Shown one piece after another: positions 1-7,548 of a stretch of 64,000 nt of DNA. Source of the stretch: [Clostridium] citroniae WAL-17108 (GTDB lineage Bacteria; Bacillota; Clostridia; Lachnospirales; Lachnospiraceae); contig NZ_JH376427.1 in assembly GCF_000233455.1 (NCBI RefSeq), forward strand, positions 1 through 64,000, read 5' to 3'. Position numbers and translations under genes: made by a program. The notes under the pieces are model-generated. The model saw only the letters and a program-made list of their open reading frames with translations. It did no database searches and was not told the DNA's origin. Numbering within the stretch: the first letter of the stretch is position 1; each line of letters begins with the position of its first letter.

Positions 1-255
1 GATTCCGGGGATTATTCTCAGAAGAGTGTGCATGTTTCCAAGCATGGCTCACCCGCTTTACGCAAAACACTGTACCAGGTCATGGATGTTCTAATTAAAA
101 CCAAACCGGATGATCCCGTTTATCTATTCATGGACAAGAAGCGCGCACAAGGTAAACCTTACTATGTTTACATGACCGCAGGTGCCAATAAATTTTTACG
201 TATTTACTATGGGCGAGTGAAAGAATATCTTGCTTCTCTTCCGGCATCGGAATAA
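1..255 (+). CDS. IS110-family transposase, C-terminal fragment (5' end outside window)
   Basis: The reading frame is open from base 1 and stops with TAA at 253-255, so the gene begins before the window. The visible 84 residues contain the C-terminal signature of IS110-type transposases (Transposase_20 region): a KHGSPALRK segment followed by a helical stretch and a conserved tyrosine-rich YMTAGANKFLRIYYGRV segment. In this family the C-terminal half carries the serine-type catalytic part that works with the N-terminal DEDD domain. IS110 elements normally lack terminal inverted repeats, so the element's edge cannot be placed here; it must lie between 255 and the converging operon end at 395. 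An in-frame start (GTG at 28) exists but is not the real start. Confidence 0.75.
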   Translation, partial: DSGDYSQKSVHVSKHGSPALRKTLYQVMDVLIKTKPDDPVYLFMDKKRAQGKPYYVYMTAGANKFLRIYYGRVKEYLASLPASE

Positions 256-277
256 CCAACACGTAAAACCTGTTTTT

Positions 278-300
278 AGACCGGCATATCCTGGCGGTCT
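278..300 (+). terminator. Possible terminator behind the IS110 transposase
   Basis: The arms AGACCGGCA and TGGCGGTCT can pair (8 of 9 positions) around a 5-nt loop and are followed by TATTTTG. It sits 23 nt after the transposase stop and between convergent genes. The T tract is weak. Beyond it, 301-394 is AT-rich with nothing else recognised. Confidence 0.35.
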
Positions 301-394
301 TATTTTGATACCCACTTTTCAACCTGTATAAATTTTTCAATGTTCTTTAAAATTTAGCTTGACTTTTTATTTGCAGGCTTATTCTATCTGCCAT

Positions 395-1327
395 CTATTG
401 AAGGCTTTGGACACTCTCCACAATACCTTTGGAATCCAGGCCAAAAAAGCCCAACAGTTCAGGAAGGCTTCCTGCTGTCCCAAATGTTGTCATTCCTAAC
501 CTTTTAAAATGCTTCGGATGTACATTATGTTCCACCAGCGCCTCAGCCACAGCGCTTCCCAAACCACAGACCGTACCATCCTCCACTGTTATGACGCTCC
601 CGGCCCCTTCACAGCAGCCCGCTAGGGTATCTACATCCAGCGGTTTTATCGTATACATATCCAGAACCGTAACCATAATCCCATCTTCTTTCAGCTGGTC
701 AGCTGCCCTAGCAGCTTCAGCCACACAAGGACCACAGGCCACGATCACCGCCTCCCTGCCATAGCAACGGACATGTATTGCCTTTCCAAACTCAAACCTC
801 TGATTTTCTTTATAAACTACAGGTGTTGCCCCCCTCCCGAGGCGCAGATAAACCGGCCCCTGAAGATCTGCTGCCATTTTCACAAATGCCTTTGCAGCAA
901 CCGCATCCGCAGGACAAAGCAGCGCCATATTGGGGATAGTCCTGACAATTCCGATATCCTCTGTGCCCTGATGTGTTACCCCGTCCGTATCCCCTGACAG
1001 TCCAGACAGACCCGCGGCCACCTTTACATTGAGGTTGGGATATGCGGCAAATGTACGTATCTGCTCCAGCCCGCGCATAGAGAGGAAGGGGCTGTAACCC
1101 ACGGAAAAGACACAGCAGCCTTCTGCCGCCATGGCGGCGGAAGCTGTCAACATCCCCTGTTCGGCAATTCCAAACTCAAAATACCGGTCCGGGTACTTCT
1201 CTACAAATTTATTCAGGGCAAACGAACGATAGGTGTCTGCCGAAGTAGTTACTACATCATCCCGCATTCCTGCCAGCTCTACCAGTCCCGTACCAAAGCC
1301 TGTCCGTGTAGAAACCATCTTATTCAT
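395..1327 (-). CDS. Transketolase C-terminal subunit (pyrimidine-binding and C-terminal domains), second pair
   Basis: A 310-residue split-transketolase beta half. The N-terminal part matches the thiamine-diphosphate pyrimidine domain: the activating glutamate sits in FGIAEQGM, and GDTDGVTHQGTED and a MYTIKPLD element are typical of transketolase C-terminal subunits. The start was placed at ATG 1327 rather than further upstream because AGGAGG lies 9 nt before it and ATGAATAA overlaps the stop of the preceding N-terminal subunit by 8 nt, indicating translational coupling. It is the last gene of the operon. It should need the neighbouring N-terminal subunit to form the active ThDP site at the dimer interface. 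The sugar-phosphate donor and acceptor cannot be read from sequence. Confidence 0.88.
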   Translation of the reverse strand: MNKMVSTRTGFGTGLVELAGMRDDVVTTSADTYRSFALNKFVEKYPDRYFEFGIAEQGMLTASAAMAAEGCCVFSVGYSPFLSMRGLEQIRTFAAYPNLNVKVAAGLSGLSGDTDGVTHQGTEDIGIVRTIPNMALLCPADAVAAKAFVKMAADLQGPVYLRLGRGATPVVYKENQRFEFGKAIHVRCYGREAVIVACGPCVAEAARAADQLKEDGIMVTVLDMYTIKPLDVDTLAGCCEGAGSVITVEDGTVCGLGSAVAEALVEHNVHPKHFKRLGMTTFGTAGSLPELLGFFGLDSKGIVESVQSLQ

Positions 1328-2156
1328 ATTTCCCTGCCTCCTCTGCCAGCTCCTCAACTGCAATTTTATATTCCTCATCATTGGGTGCTTTCATATGCCA
1401 TAGATACTGGTCTTCCATATAGGATACGCCCTTTCCCTTTACTGTTTTGGCTATGATCACAGAAGGGGTTCCTTTAGCAGCTTTAGCTGTAGTAACTGCG
1501 TCCAGGATCTCCTCCATGTTATGGCCGTCAATGGTTTGAGTATCCCATCCAAAACTTTTGAATTTCATCTCCAGATTCCCCAAATCCTGAATATCGGCAA
1601 CCCTTCCCCCTGACTGCAGGCCATTGCAATCCACAATCCATATCAGATGATCAAGATGCGCATTTCCGGCATACATAGCGCTTTCCCATGCAATTCCTTC
1701 CTGGAGCTCCCCATCGCCGCAGATAACATAGACATAATGACTGCTCCTGTTCTTCTTCCCAATCAGGGCCATCCCCAGTGAGGCCGCCAATCCATTTCCA
1801 AGAGAGCCTGTGGTCATATCCACCCCCGGGCACTTGCGCATATCGGGATGTCCCTGCAGACTGCTGTTTAACTTCCTGTATTCCATCAGATCCTTCTCAG
1901 GAAAGAATCCCCGTTTAGCCAAAGCCGCATAGTAGATGGGGCATGCGTGCCCTTTGGATAAGACAAACCTGTCCCTGTCCTTTAAGCCCGGATCGGCCGG
2001 ATCAAGCTTCAAAATGTAAAAGTACATTGCCGTAATCAAATCTGCCATGGATAGACTGGGAGCCGCATGGCCTGTTTTGGCATGATAAACCATTTTAACA
2101 GCATCGAGCCGCAATTCATAGCTCTTTTTATATAAATCCCTTATCTCCTCCCGCAT
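1320..2156 (-). CDS. Transketolase N-terminal subunit (ThDP pyrophosphate-binding), second pair
   Basis: A 278-residue split-transketolase alpha half. It contains the ThDP/Mg motif beginning GDGELQEG and closing with the VDCN asparagine about 25 residues on, plus SKGHACP and LQGHPDM, the usual histidine-containing transketolase landmarks. The start at ATG 2156 has AGGAGG 7 nt upstream and overlaps the previous gene by 16 nt. It forms the cognate pair with the downstream C-terminal subunit. It is paralogous to the N-terminal subunit at 3103-3942; both copies keep the ThDP motif, so neither looks inactivated. Confidence 0.88.
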   Translation of the reverse strand: MREEIRDLYKKSYELRLDAVKMVYHAKTGHAAPSLSMADLITAMYFYILKLDPADPGLKDRDRFVLSKGHACPIYYAALAKRGFFPEKDLMEYRKLNSSLQGHPDMRKCPGVDMTTGSLGNGLAASLGMALIGKKNRSSHYVYVICGDGELQEGIAWESAMYAGNAHLDHLIWIVDCNGLQSGGRVADIQDLGNLEMKFKSFGWDTQTIDGHNMEEILDAVTTAKAAKGTPSVIIAKTVKGKGVSYMEDQYLWHMKAPNDEEYKIAVEELAEEAGKYE

Positions 2157-3106
2157 TCCATATCCTCCTTTCTGGAAACCACACTGCGGACCTCATTAAC
2201 AATCGAATCGGTTCCAAGGCCAAATATCTCCACAAGTTCCTCATAGCTCCCGCTCTCTGTGTAGCAGTCACGTATTCCGAGTCTGGATATCTCTGCCTGG
2301 ATCTTCTCCTCTGCCAGGACTTCCAGTACCGCGGTTCCTAGCCCGCCAATAATTGAATGTTCCTCCACAATAACCACTGCTCCCGTTTCACCCGCTGCAC
2401 GGATCACAGTCTCTCTGTCCAGCGGTTTTATTGTAAACATATCAAACAGTCTGGCCCTGATTCCCTGAGCCGCAAGAATTTCCACCGCCTTACCGGCCCT
2501 GTAAACAGATAGTCCTACGGCAAAGATAGCCGCATCCTTTCCTTCCGAAAGCTGCTTTGCTTTTCCAATTTTAAAGTTTTCTCCTGTATCATAGATGTTT
2601 TTATATCCGTTTCTGGGTATGCTGACATAGGCTGGTCCTTTATAATCCTCCACCAGCATTTTCACCATCCAATCCAGCATAATGCCATCGGAGGGCGACA
2701 TGACCAGCATTCCGGGAATTCCCCGCATCACGTTAATATCCTCGATCGCATGGTGTGTGGCTCCATCATATCCTCCTCCCAGGCCATTGTTAGAACCTAC
2801 GATACGCACATTCAATCCAGAATATCCAATCAGTGCCTTAGCGGATAATGCACACATGGAAGACGCCAGTGTGGCAAAGGTATTGACAAATGGAATGAAT
2901 CCGCTGCAAGCAAATCCGGCCCCCATGGCGGCCATATTGCTTTCTGCAATTCCTACATCAAATGCCCTCTCAGGATAGGCCGCTGCCATCATACAGGTCT
3001 TGCTGCTGTTTGAGAGGTCGGCGTCCAGAACTACTACCCTGTCATTAAGACCAGCATATTTAACAAGACTTTCACCGTAAATATCCCTTAACGCCATTCC
3101 CATCAC
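2141..3106 (-). CDS. Transketolase C-terminal subunit, first pair
   Basis: A 321-residue C-terminal half, about as long as standard split TktB-type subunits. The catalytic glutamate lies in VGIAESNM, followed by GGYDGATHHAIED and MFTIKPLDRE. The start is GTG 3106, sharing GTGA with the stop of the upstream N-terminal subunit, with GGGAGG 6 nt upstream; ATG 3103 is a close alternative. Its overlap with both neighbours points to one polycistronic message. The segment aligning with the other copy differs clearly (ESNMAAMG versus EQGMLTAS), so the two pairs are an old duplication or separately recruited and could use different substrates. Confidence 0.88.
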   Translation of the reverse strand: MMGMALRDIYGESLVKYAGLNDRVVVLDADLSNSSKTCMMAAAYPERAFDVGIAESNMAAMGAGFACSGFIPFVNTFATLASSMCALSAKALIGYSGLNVRIVGSNNGLGGGYDGATHHAIEDINVMRGIPGMLVMSPSDGIMLDWMVKMLVEDYKGPAYVSIPRNGYKNIYDTGENFKIGKAKQLSEGKDAAIFAVGLSVYRAGKAVEILAAQGIRARLFDMFTIKPLDRETVIRAAGETGAVVIVEEHSIIGGLGTAVLEVLAEEKIQAEISRLGIRDCYTESGSYEELVEIFGLGTDSIVNEVRSVVSRKEDMECGRR

Positions 3107-3942
3107 TTTATACCTCCCAGTTCTTTCATTGCCTGCGCGTATTCTTCATCTGATACAGCCTTTCCATGGTATTTATTTGTACCTTCCATAAAAGATACCC
3201 CTTTTCCCTTAATAGTATCTGCGAGAATCACACATGGTTTCCCATTTCTCATGCTTTTTGCCTTCTCAATGGCCGTATAAATCCCGGCTATCTTATGTCC
3301 GTCACATGTCAGGACATTCCACCCAAATGATTTCCAGCGCTCCTCCATATGATCCATGGGCATGACCTGGGCCGTGGTCCCATCTAACTGAACTTTATTC
3401 CAATCCACAATACCGATCAAATGGTCGCATCTGAACTTCACCGCAGACATGGCCGCTTCCCATATCGTCCCTTCATTTAATTCCCCGTCACCCATCACGG
3501 TAAATACATAGGCATCGTTCCCCATAAGCTGGTTGGCGCAAGCCATTCCTACTGATGCCGACAGCCCAATGCCTAAAGGTCCTGTGGACAACTCCACTCC
3601 CGGGGTTTTCGCAGAACAGGGATGCCCCTGAAGGCGGCTGCCCGGCTGCCTTAATGTATGCATTTCCTCCTTTGGAAAAAAGCCTTTTTCACAAAGGCAA
3701 CGGTAAAGCATGGGCGCTCCATGTCCTTTGGAAAGTACAATCCTGTCCCTGCCGCTGTCATACTGGTTTTCTTTTGAAATATTGGCGCACTCCATGTACA
3801 GCGTTACAAGGATTTCGCACTCTGACAGCGAGCCTCCCGCGTGTCCTGTCTGCAATTCATGAAGAATTGATATAATGTCAATCCGAAACTGGCGACAAAG
3901 TGCTTCCAACTCTTTTTCTCTTTCCTCTGTCAACTTTATCAT
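3103..3942 (-). CDS. Transketolase N-terminal subunit, first pair
   Basis: 279 residues with the ThDP-binding GDGELNEG motif and its paired asparagine in VDWNKVQ. SKGHGAPM and RLQGHPCSAKTPGVELSTGPLG are hallmark transketolase N-terminal segments. The start ATG 3942 overlaps the racemase-family gene by 4 nt (ATGA). It is the third gene of the operon and pairs with the C-terminal subunit just downstream. Together the two would transfer two-carbon ketol units between sugar phosphates in the cytoplasm; which sugars is unknown. Confidence 0.88.
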   Translation of the reverse strand: MIKLTEEREKELEALCRQFRIDIISILHELQTGHAGGSLSECEILVTLYMECANISKENQYDSGRDRIVLSKGHGAPMLYRCLCEKGFFPKEEMHTLRQPGSRLQGHPCSAKTPGVELSTGPLGIGLSASVGMACANQLMGNDAYVFTVMGDGELNEGTIWEAAMSAVKFRCDHLIGIVDWNKVQLDGTTAQVMPMDHMEERWKSFGWNVLTCDGHKIAGIYTAIEKAKSMRNGKPCVILADTIKGKGVSFMEGTNKYHGKAVSDEEYAQAMKELGGIK

Positions 3943-4604
3943 CTGTTCACCTCACATATCTCCTGCACTTCCTTTACACAAAGACATGGACTTGCATATA
4001 CCGGCAATCCTGTGTCTTTCTTGAGAGATGCTTCCATTCCCGCCATGGAACCCTGCGCTAGAATCAATACGTCCACCTCTCCCGCCATGACCTCTGCTTC
4101 TTTTCTGATAAGATCGTCATGAAGTTCCGGTCGTCCCTGACTGTTAGCCTCATATGCCCCCTGTGCCACTCTGCCGATCACCCGGACATTCCTCCCCATA
4201 TCTGAGGCCAGGCGGCGAATATAAGATGCCGTAGGCTCCATGGTGGTCGCCAGGGATGCCACCACGCCAATTCTATCCCCATGCTGTAAAGCCTTTTTAA
4301 TCATGGCCCTGTCTATACGGATAACCGGTACACTCAGTATTTTATCTGCCGCTTCCGCAACCTCTCCCACAGAAGAACAGGCGCTGATGATCACTTTGGG
4401 ATCCCACCTGGCAGCAGCCTGGAAGTAATGCATCATGCGTTCCCTCACCCTGTCCGTGACTCTGCCGTGTTCCACAACCTCCCTGATCAGACTGTCATCT
4501 GCGATATTTACTATCCTGCAATCCGGCAGCGCTGCTGAAAGTTCTTTTTTCATAGTGTTAATCAGGCCTCCCATAGAGGTATAAACCACCACAACCGTAT
4601 CCAT
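3939..4604 (-). CDS. Asp/Glu racemase superfamily protein
   Basis: A 221-residue protein of the aspartate/glutamate/hydantoin racemase fold. The first catalytic-type cysteine is present in ISACSSVGE (about residue 76). The position where classic racemases have a second cysteine reads LILAQGSMAG, that is Gly instead of Cys. A cysteine pair occurs later, in PCLC. The start was moved to ATG 4604 because GGAGG lies 8 nt upstream of it, whereas the ATG at 4619, which touches the upstream stop, has no ribosome-binding site. It lies between the dehydrogenase and the transketolase genes, so it probably acts on an intermediate or side product of that pathway. The lost second cysteine argues against simple two-base racemisation. 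Confidence 0.7.
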   Translation of the reverse strand: MDTVVVVYTSMGGLINTMKKELSAALPDCRIVNIADDSLIREVVEHGRVTDRVRERMMHYFQAAARWDPKVIISACSSVGEVAEAADKILSVPVIRIDRAMIKKALQHGDRIGVVASLATTMEPTASYIRRLASDMGRNVRVIGRVAQGAYEANSQGRPELHDDLIRKEAEVMAGEVDVLILAQGSMAGMEASLKKDTGLPVYASPCLCVKEVQEICEVNR

Positions 4605-4618
4605 AACCGATTCCTCCA

Positions 4619-5647
4619 TTAATCCATGTATTTGTTAAAACGAAGAACAATCTTCCCCGTCTCAGGACGCCTTTGGCCGGCAAGGGCAAAGGCCTTTTTT
4701 GTATCCCTGAAATCAAAAACATCCGTAATTATCCTGTCCGCGTGCTCCTGATACTGCCTAAAATTTGAAATCACAGGTGCAAACTGATGCATTTGAAGTC
4801 TTGAAGCCACGATTTTCAACTGCTTTCTCATGGCCTTATAGCCATCAAACATAAAGGGCACAGCCGCTACCGGCACGAATCTTCCGCATGGGGACAGCAT
4901 GTCAATCGCTTCCTCATCCAACTGCACGATACCTGCGCAGTCCGCAATAATGTTAGGTCCATAGCCTCCGGTCAGTTCCATGACCCGCTCCCTGAGATTA
5001 TCCCTGGTGGAATCTATTACATATGGTATTCCAATTTCTCTGGCCATTCTAAGCCTTCCGTCACTAATTTCACTAATCATTACCATTGCCCCCATATGTA
5101 TAGCCGTATCTGCAAGCATGAGACCAATAGGTCCAGCCCCATATATCAGCAATGTGTCTTCTGGTGCCAGTTCAGCCCGGGCACATACCTGTGCCGCTAT
5201 GGTATAAGGTTCGATCAATGCAGCTTCATTCCAGCTGATCCAGTCAGGAATCCTGTGCCACTGCCGCTCATCTGACACAAAGTATTCTTCCAGTCCCCCG
5301 GACATATTGCAGCCTGTCACTTTCACTTGTGCACACACATTTCCTTCACCTTTTAAACAGGCGTAGCATTGGCCGCAATACGAGATCGGCTCATGGACAA
5401 CACGGTCTCCTTTCTTTAAGCCCTTAACTTGCCCTCCTATCTCTGTGACAACCCCGGCAAACTCATGTCCAGGTATCCTTTTTTGTCCCATGGATAGAGA
5501 ATGATGTCCCTCATAAATTTTAATATCTGTTCCACATATACCAACTGACTCAACTTGTACTTTGACAGCGGTAGGGCTGCAGATCTGCGGTTCTTCCACC
5601 TCAATAAAACCGGCAAATCTGGTATCCTCAATCATAAACGCTTTCAC
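4619..5647 (-). CDS. Zinc-dependent medium-chain alcohol/polyol dehydrogenase
   Basis: A 342-residue MDR-superfamily dehydrogenase like sorbitol or threonine dehydrogenase. Catalytic zinc ligands are Cys38 (GICGTD) and His61-Glu62 (GHEFAG). The structural-zinc cysteines 91, 94, 97 and 105 are all present. The Rossmann NAD(P) motif is YGAGPIGLM. Start is GTG 5647 with AAGGA just upstream. It is the first gene of the operon, so a polyol or sugar alcohol oxidised to a ketose is the natural entry reaction, followed by the transketolases. The substrate cannot be decided from sequence. The next gene begins at the base where this one stops or 15 nt later. Confidence 0.85.
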   Translation of the reverse strand: MKAFMIEDTRFAGFIEVEEPQICSPTAVKVQVESVGICGTDIKIYEGHHSLSMGQKRIPGHEFAGVVTEIGGQVKGLKKGDRVVHEPISYCGQCYACLKGEGNVCAQVKVTGCNMSGGLEEYFVSDERQWHRIPDWISWNEAALIEPYTIAAQVCARAELAPEDTLLIYGAGPIGLMLADTAIHMGAMVMISEISDGRLRMAREIGIPYVIDSTRDNLRERVMELTGGYGPNIIADCAGIVQLDEEAIDMLSPCGRFVPVAAVPFMFDGYKAMRKQLKIVASRLQMHQFAPVISNFRQYQEHADRIITDVFDFRDTKKAFALAGQRRPETGKIVLRFNKYMD

Positions 5648-5843
5648 TTTATCCTTCTTTCTGCCATATCAAAATTGATTCTGACGATCTTAGGTATTAT
5701 TTACTGCCAGCAGCTTCCTACTCCTATAAACTAGCTCCGAGGCATCAAAAAGTATATAGTCATTATCTGCTTTTATTAACAAATTCTGTACTTTTCATGC
5801 TGTATATTTCGTTTTTTATTTGCATTTTACGAAATAGGCCACT

Positions 5844-5857
5844 ACATCTTAAGATGT
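5844..5857. promoter_or_regulatory. Perfect 14-bp palindrome, candidate operator
   Basis: ACATCTTAAGATGT is its own reverse complement. It sits midway between the divergent AraC-type regulator and the operon it probably controls. AraC proteins more often use direct repeats, so the assignment to that protein is uncertain. Confidence 0.35.
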
Positions 5858-5905
5858 TCCTTATGCTTTTGCTTTTACTTTATACTGTTTCTCAATGTCC
5901 AAATC

Positions 5906-5934
5906 TTGTCTTTTCAAATTTTATATACTATAAT
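5906..5934 (+). promoter_or_regulatory. Sigma-A type promoter for the AraC regulator
   Basis: TTGTCT at 5906-5911 and TATAAT at 5929-5934 are separated by exactly 17 nt. The start codon follows 47 nt downstream. Confidence 0.6.
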
Positions 5935-5981
5935 AAAACCAAATAAATTCTTATTCTTTAACATTACAGGGAGGAACAACC

Positions 5982-7334
5982 ATGGAGGTCCTGATTGCTA
6001 TTTTTTTATTAATGGCAGTGTCTGGCATTGCATATATATTCTACAAAAGATATCGTTCTCTCCTTGTGACATATTCGCATGACCAAAAAGAGATAGCTGC
6101 ATTGCGTTCCATTCTAGATCTTAATCAGCAGGTTCTCCAGTCAAAGCTACTACTTGACTTGTGTTGCGGAACAGATTACAGAAAAGAAGGCATTGTAAAA
6201 AGTATTGCCTTTTTGAAACTTGAAGAACGATTGAAGTGTGTGTCTGTTGTGTTAATACAGGTTCCGGTTTCCATCCAGCTCTTTTACAATCTCCACAAAT
6301 CCGAGTTCAGCGATGCCCAAAAAAATCTGCTGCATACATGCCAGACCGCTTCGGACAACTATTTTCCGTCTTATTGGTTATGGGAAAATCCCGGAACAAT
6401 TGTTGGTATATTGGATATGTCTAAGACACACTCAGATGACATCCGTCTTTTGGGTATGAATAAATTGGGGGGTGTACTGCAAAGTGTTTGTGCTTCCGGC
6501 AATGATAAACCTCCCATAATCGCTTTTGGAACCATCACGTCTTCCATTGAAGAGCTTCATCAATCCTATAGCGCTGCCGCGGAACTTTTAAATCACAAGA
6601 TCCATAATCATCTGATCATTCCCTATTGCTATGAAGAGTTTCAGCGTTCGGAAGTACAGTTCGATTATAACAAGCAACAACTTCTTTCCAGATATATCCG
6701 CCTGGGCAAATCACCGGAGGCCGAGGACTTTCTAAAGTCCTATTTTTCCGTTATCCACGCCAATCCCAATACCTCTGTTGCATCAGTAAAGGAAACAGCA
6801 TCACAAATTATCAATGTAATAATAGAGACAACAAAAGATATGCCTGTTATTTATGCAGACTGTGTAAAACTTCAAGAACAGGTTCTGGAAGATCTGAACA
6901 GAATGGCAAAAGTTCATGATTTTGGTCAACTTCTTCTACCCCTTGTTCAGGATGTATGCGGCCTTGTTCTGGCAGCCAGCGCTAATAAAGGGAAAGTAAA
7001 GATTGACCATCTGATAAAATGGATGAGTGAGAATTATAATTCGGACATTTCTCTTGAAACCATGGCCACCTATATCGGATGCAGCCCAGCTTATACAAGC
7101 AAACTATTTAAAAAAGAAACAGGATGCGATATCATCACATATTTGTCTGGTCTGCGCATTGAACACGCGAAAGAACTACTCTGCACAACACAAATAACTA
7201 TTGCTGAAGTAGCAGCCTTTGTAGGCTTTAATAATCAACAGACTTTTATACGTAATTTTAAAAAACTGACCGGTCTGACTCCCACTGAATACCGTAGTCT
7301 CCCAGATGGCTTACATATATCTGAGGAATCCTGA
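5982..7334 (+). CDS. AraC-family transcriptional regulator with N-terminal membrane anchor
   Basis: 450 residues. A single N-terminal hydrophobic segment (about 2-22) is followed by a basic stretch and a coil, then a middle domain of about 230 residues. The C-terminal 100 residues form a double helix-turn-helix of the AraC type: SLETMATYIGCSPAYTSKLFKK, then IAEVAAFVGFNNQQTFIRNFKK and the GLTPTEYR end. The middle domain resembles the degenerate sensor region of YesN-like regulators (the Sxx.. EELHQSYSAAAELL element), but there is no receiver domain. Start ATG 5982 has GGGAGG 7 nt upstream. Being divergent from the transketolase operon, it is the likely activator of it. Confidence 0.82.
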   Translation: MEVLIAIFLLMAVSGIAYIFYKRYRSLLVTYSHDQKEIAALRSILDLNQQVLQSKLLLDLCCGTDYRKEGIVKSIAFLKLEERLKCVSVVLIQVPVSIQLFYNLHKSEFSDAQKNLLHTCQTASDNYFPSYWLWENPGTIVGILDMSKTHSDDIRLLGMNKLGGVLQSVCASGNDKPPIIAFGTITSSIEELHQSYSAAAELLNHKIHNHLIIPYCYEEFQRSEVQFDYNKQQLLSRYIRLGKSPEAEDFLKSYFSVIHANPNTSVASVKETASQIINVIIETTKDMPVIYADCVKLQEQVLEDLNRMAKVHDFGQLLLPLVQDVCGLVLAASANKGKVKIDHLIKWMSENYNSDISLETMATYIGCSPAYTSKLFKKETGCDIITYLSGLRIEHAKELLCTTQITIAEVAAFVGFNNQQTFIRNFKKLTGLTPTEYRSLPDGLHISEES

Positions 7335-7389
7335 CACATTGACCTATACTGCATTGCCTGTTGAGTAATTTTTCAGGTACATTAAAAAG

Positions 7390-7430
7390 AAATCCCGAAG
7401 AGTTTCCGCTCTCCGGGATTTCGTTCTGTT
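7390..7430 (+). terminator. Rho-independent terminator after the AraC regulator
   Basis: A 13-bp stem (AAATCCCGAAGAG with CTCTCCGGGATTT, one G-U pair) closes a 6-nt loop and is followed by CGTTCTGTT. It lies between convergent genes; on the reverse strand it is followed by CTTTTTAAT, so it may act in both directions. Confidence 0.75.
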
Positions 7431-7548
7431 ACATTTTTCAAGTGGTATAGTATACTTTCTCTACTGATATGATAATACATCAATATATGATGCCTCAAAA
7501 TCATATTTGCTTTTGTTCTGAATTCAAAATATACTCTACTATCTCATC

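Larger units (their letters stand above)
5648..5981. other. Divergent intergenic region between the dehydrogenase operon and araC-type gene
   Basis: 334 nt, AT-rich. It holds the forward promoter listed separately and a perfect 14-bp palindrome at 5844-5857. A looser dyad, ATTTCG...CGAAAT, lies just before it. I see no open frame of interest and no convincing -35/-10 pair for the leftward operon. Confidence 0.6.
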
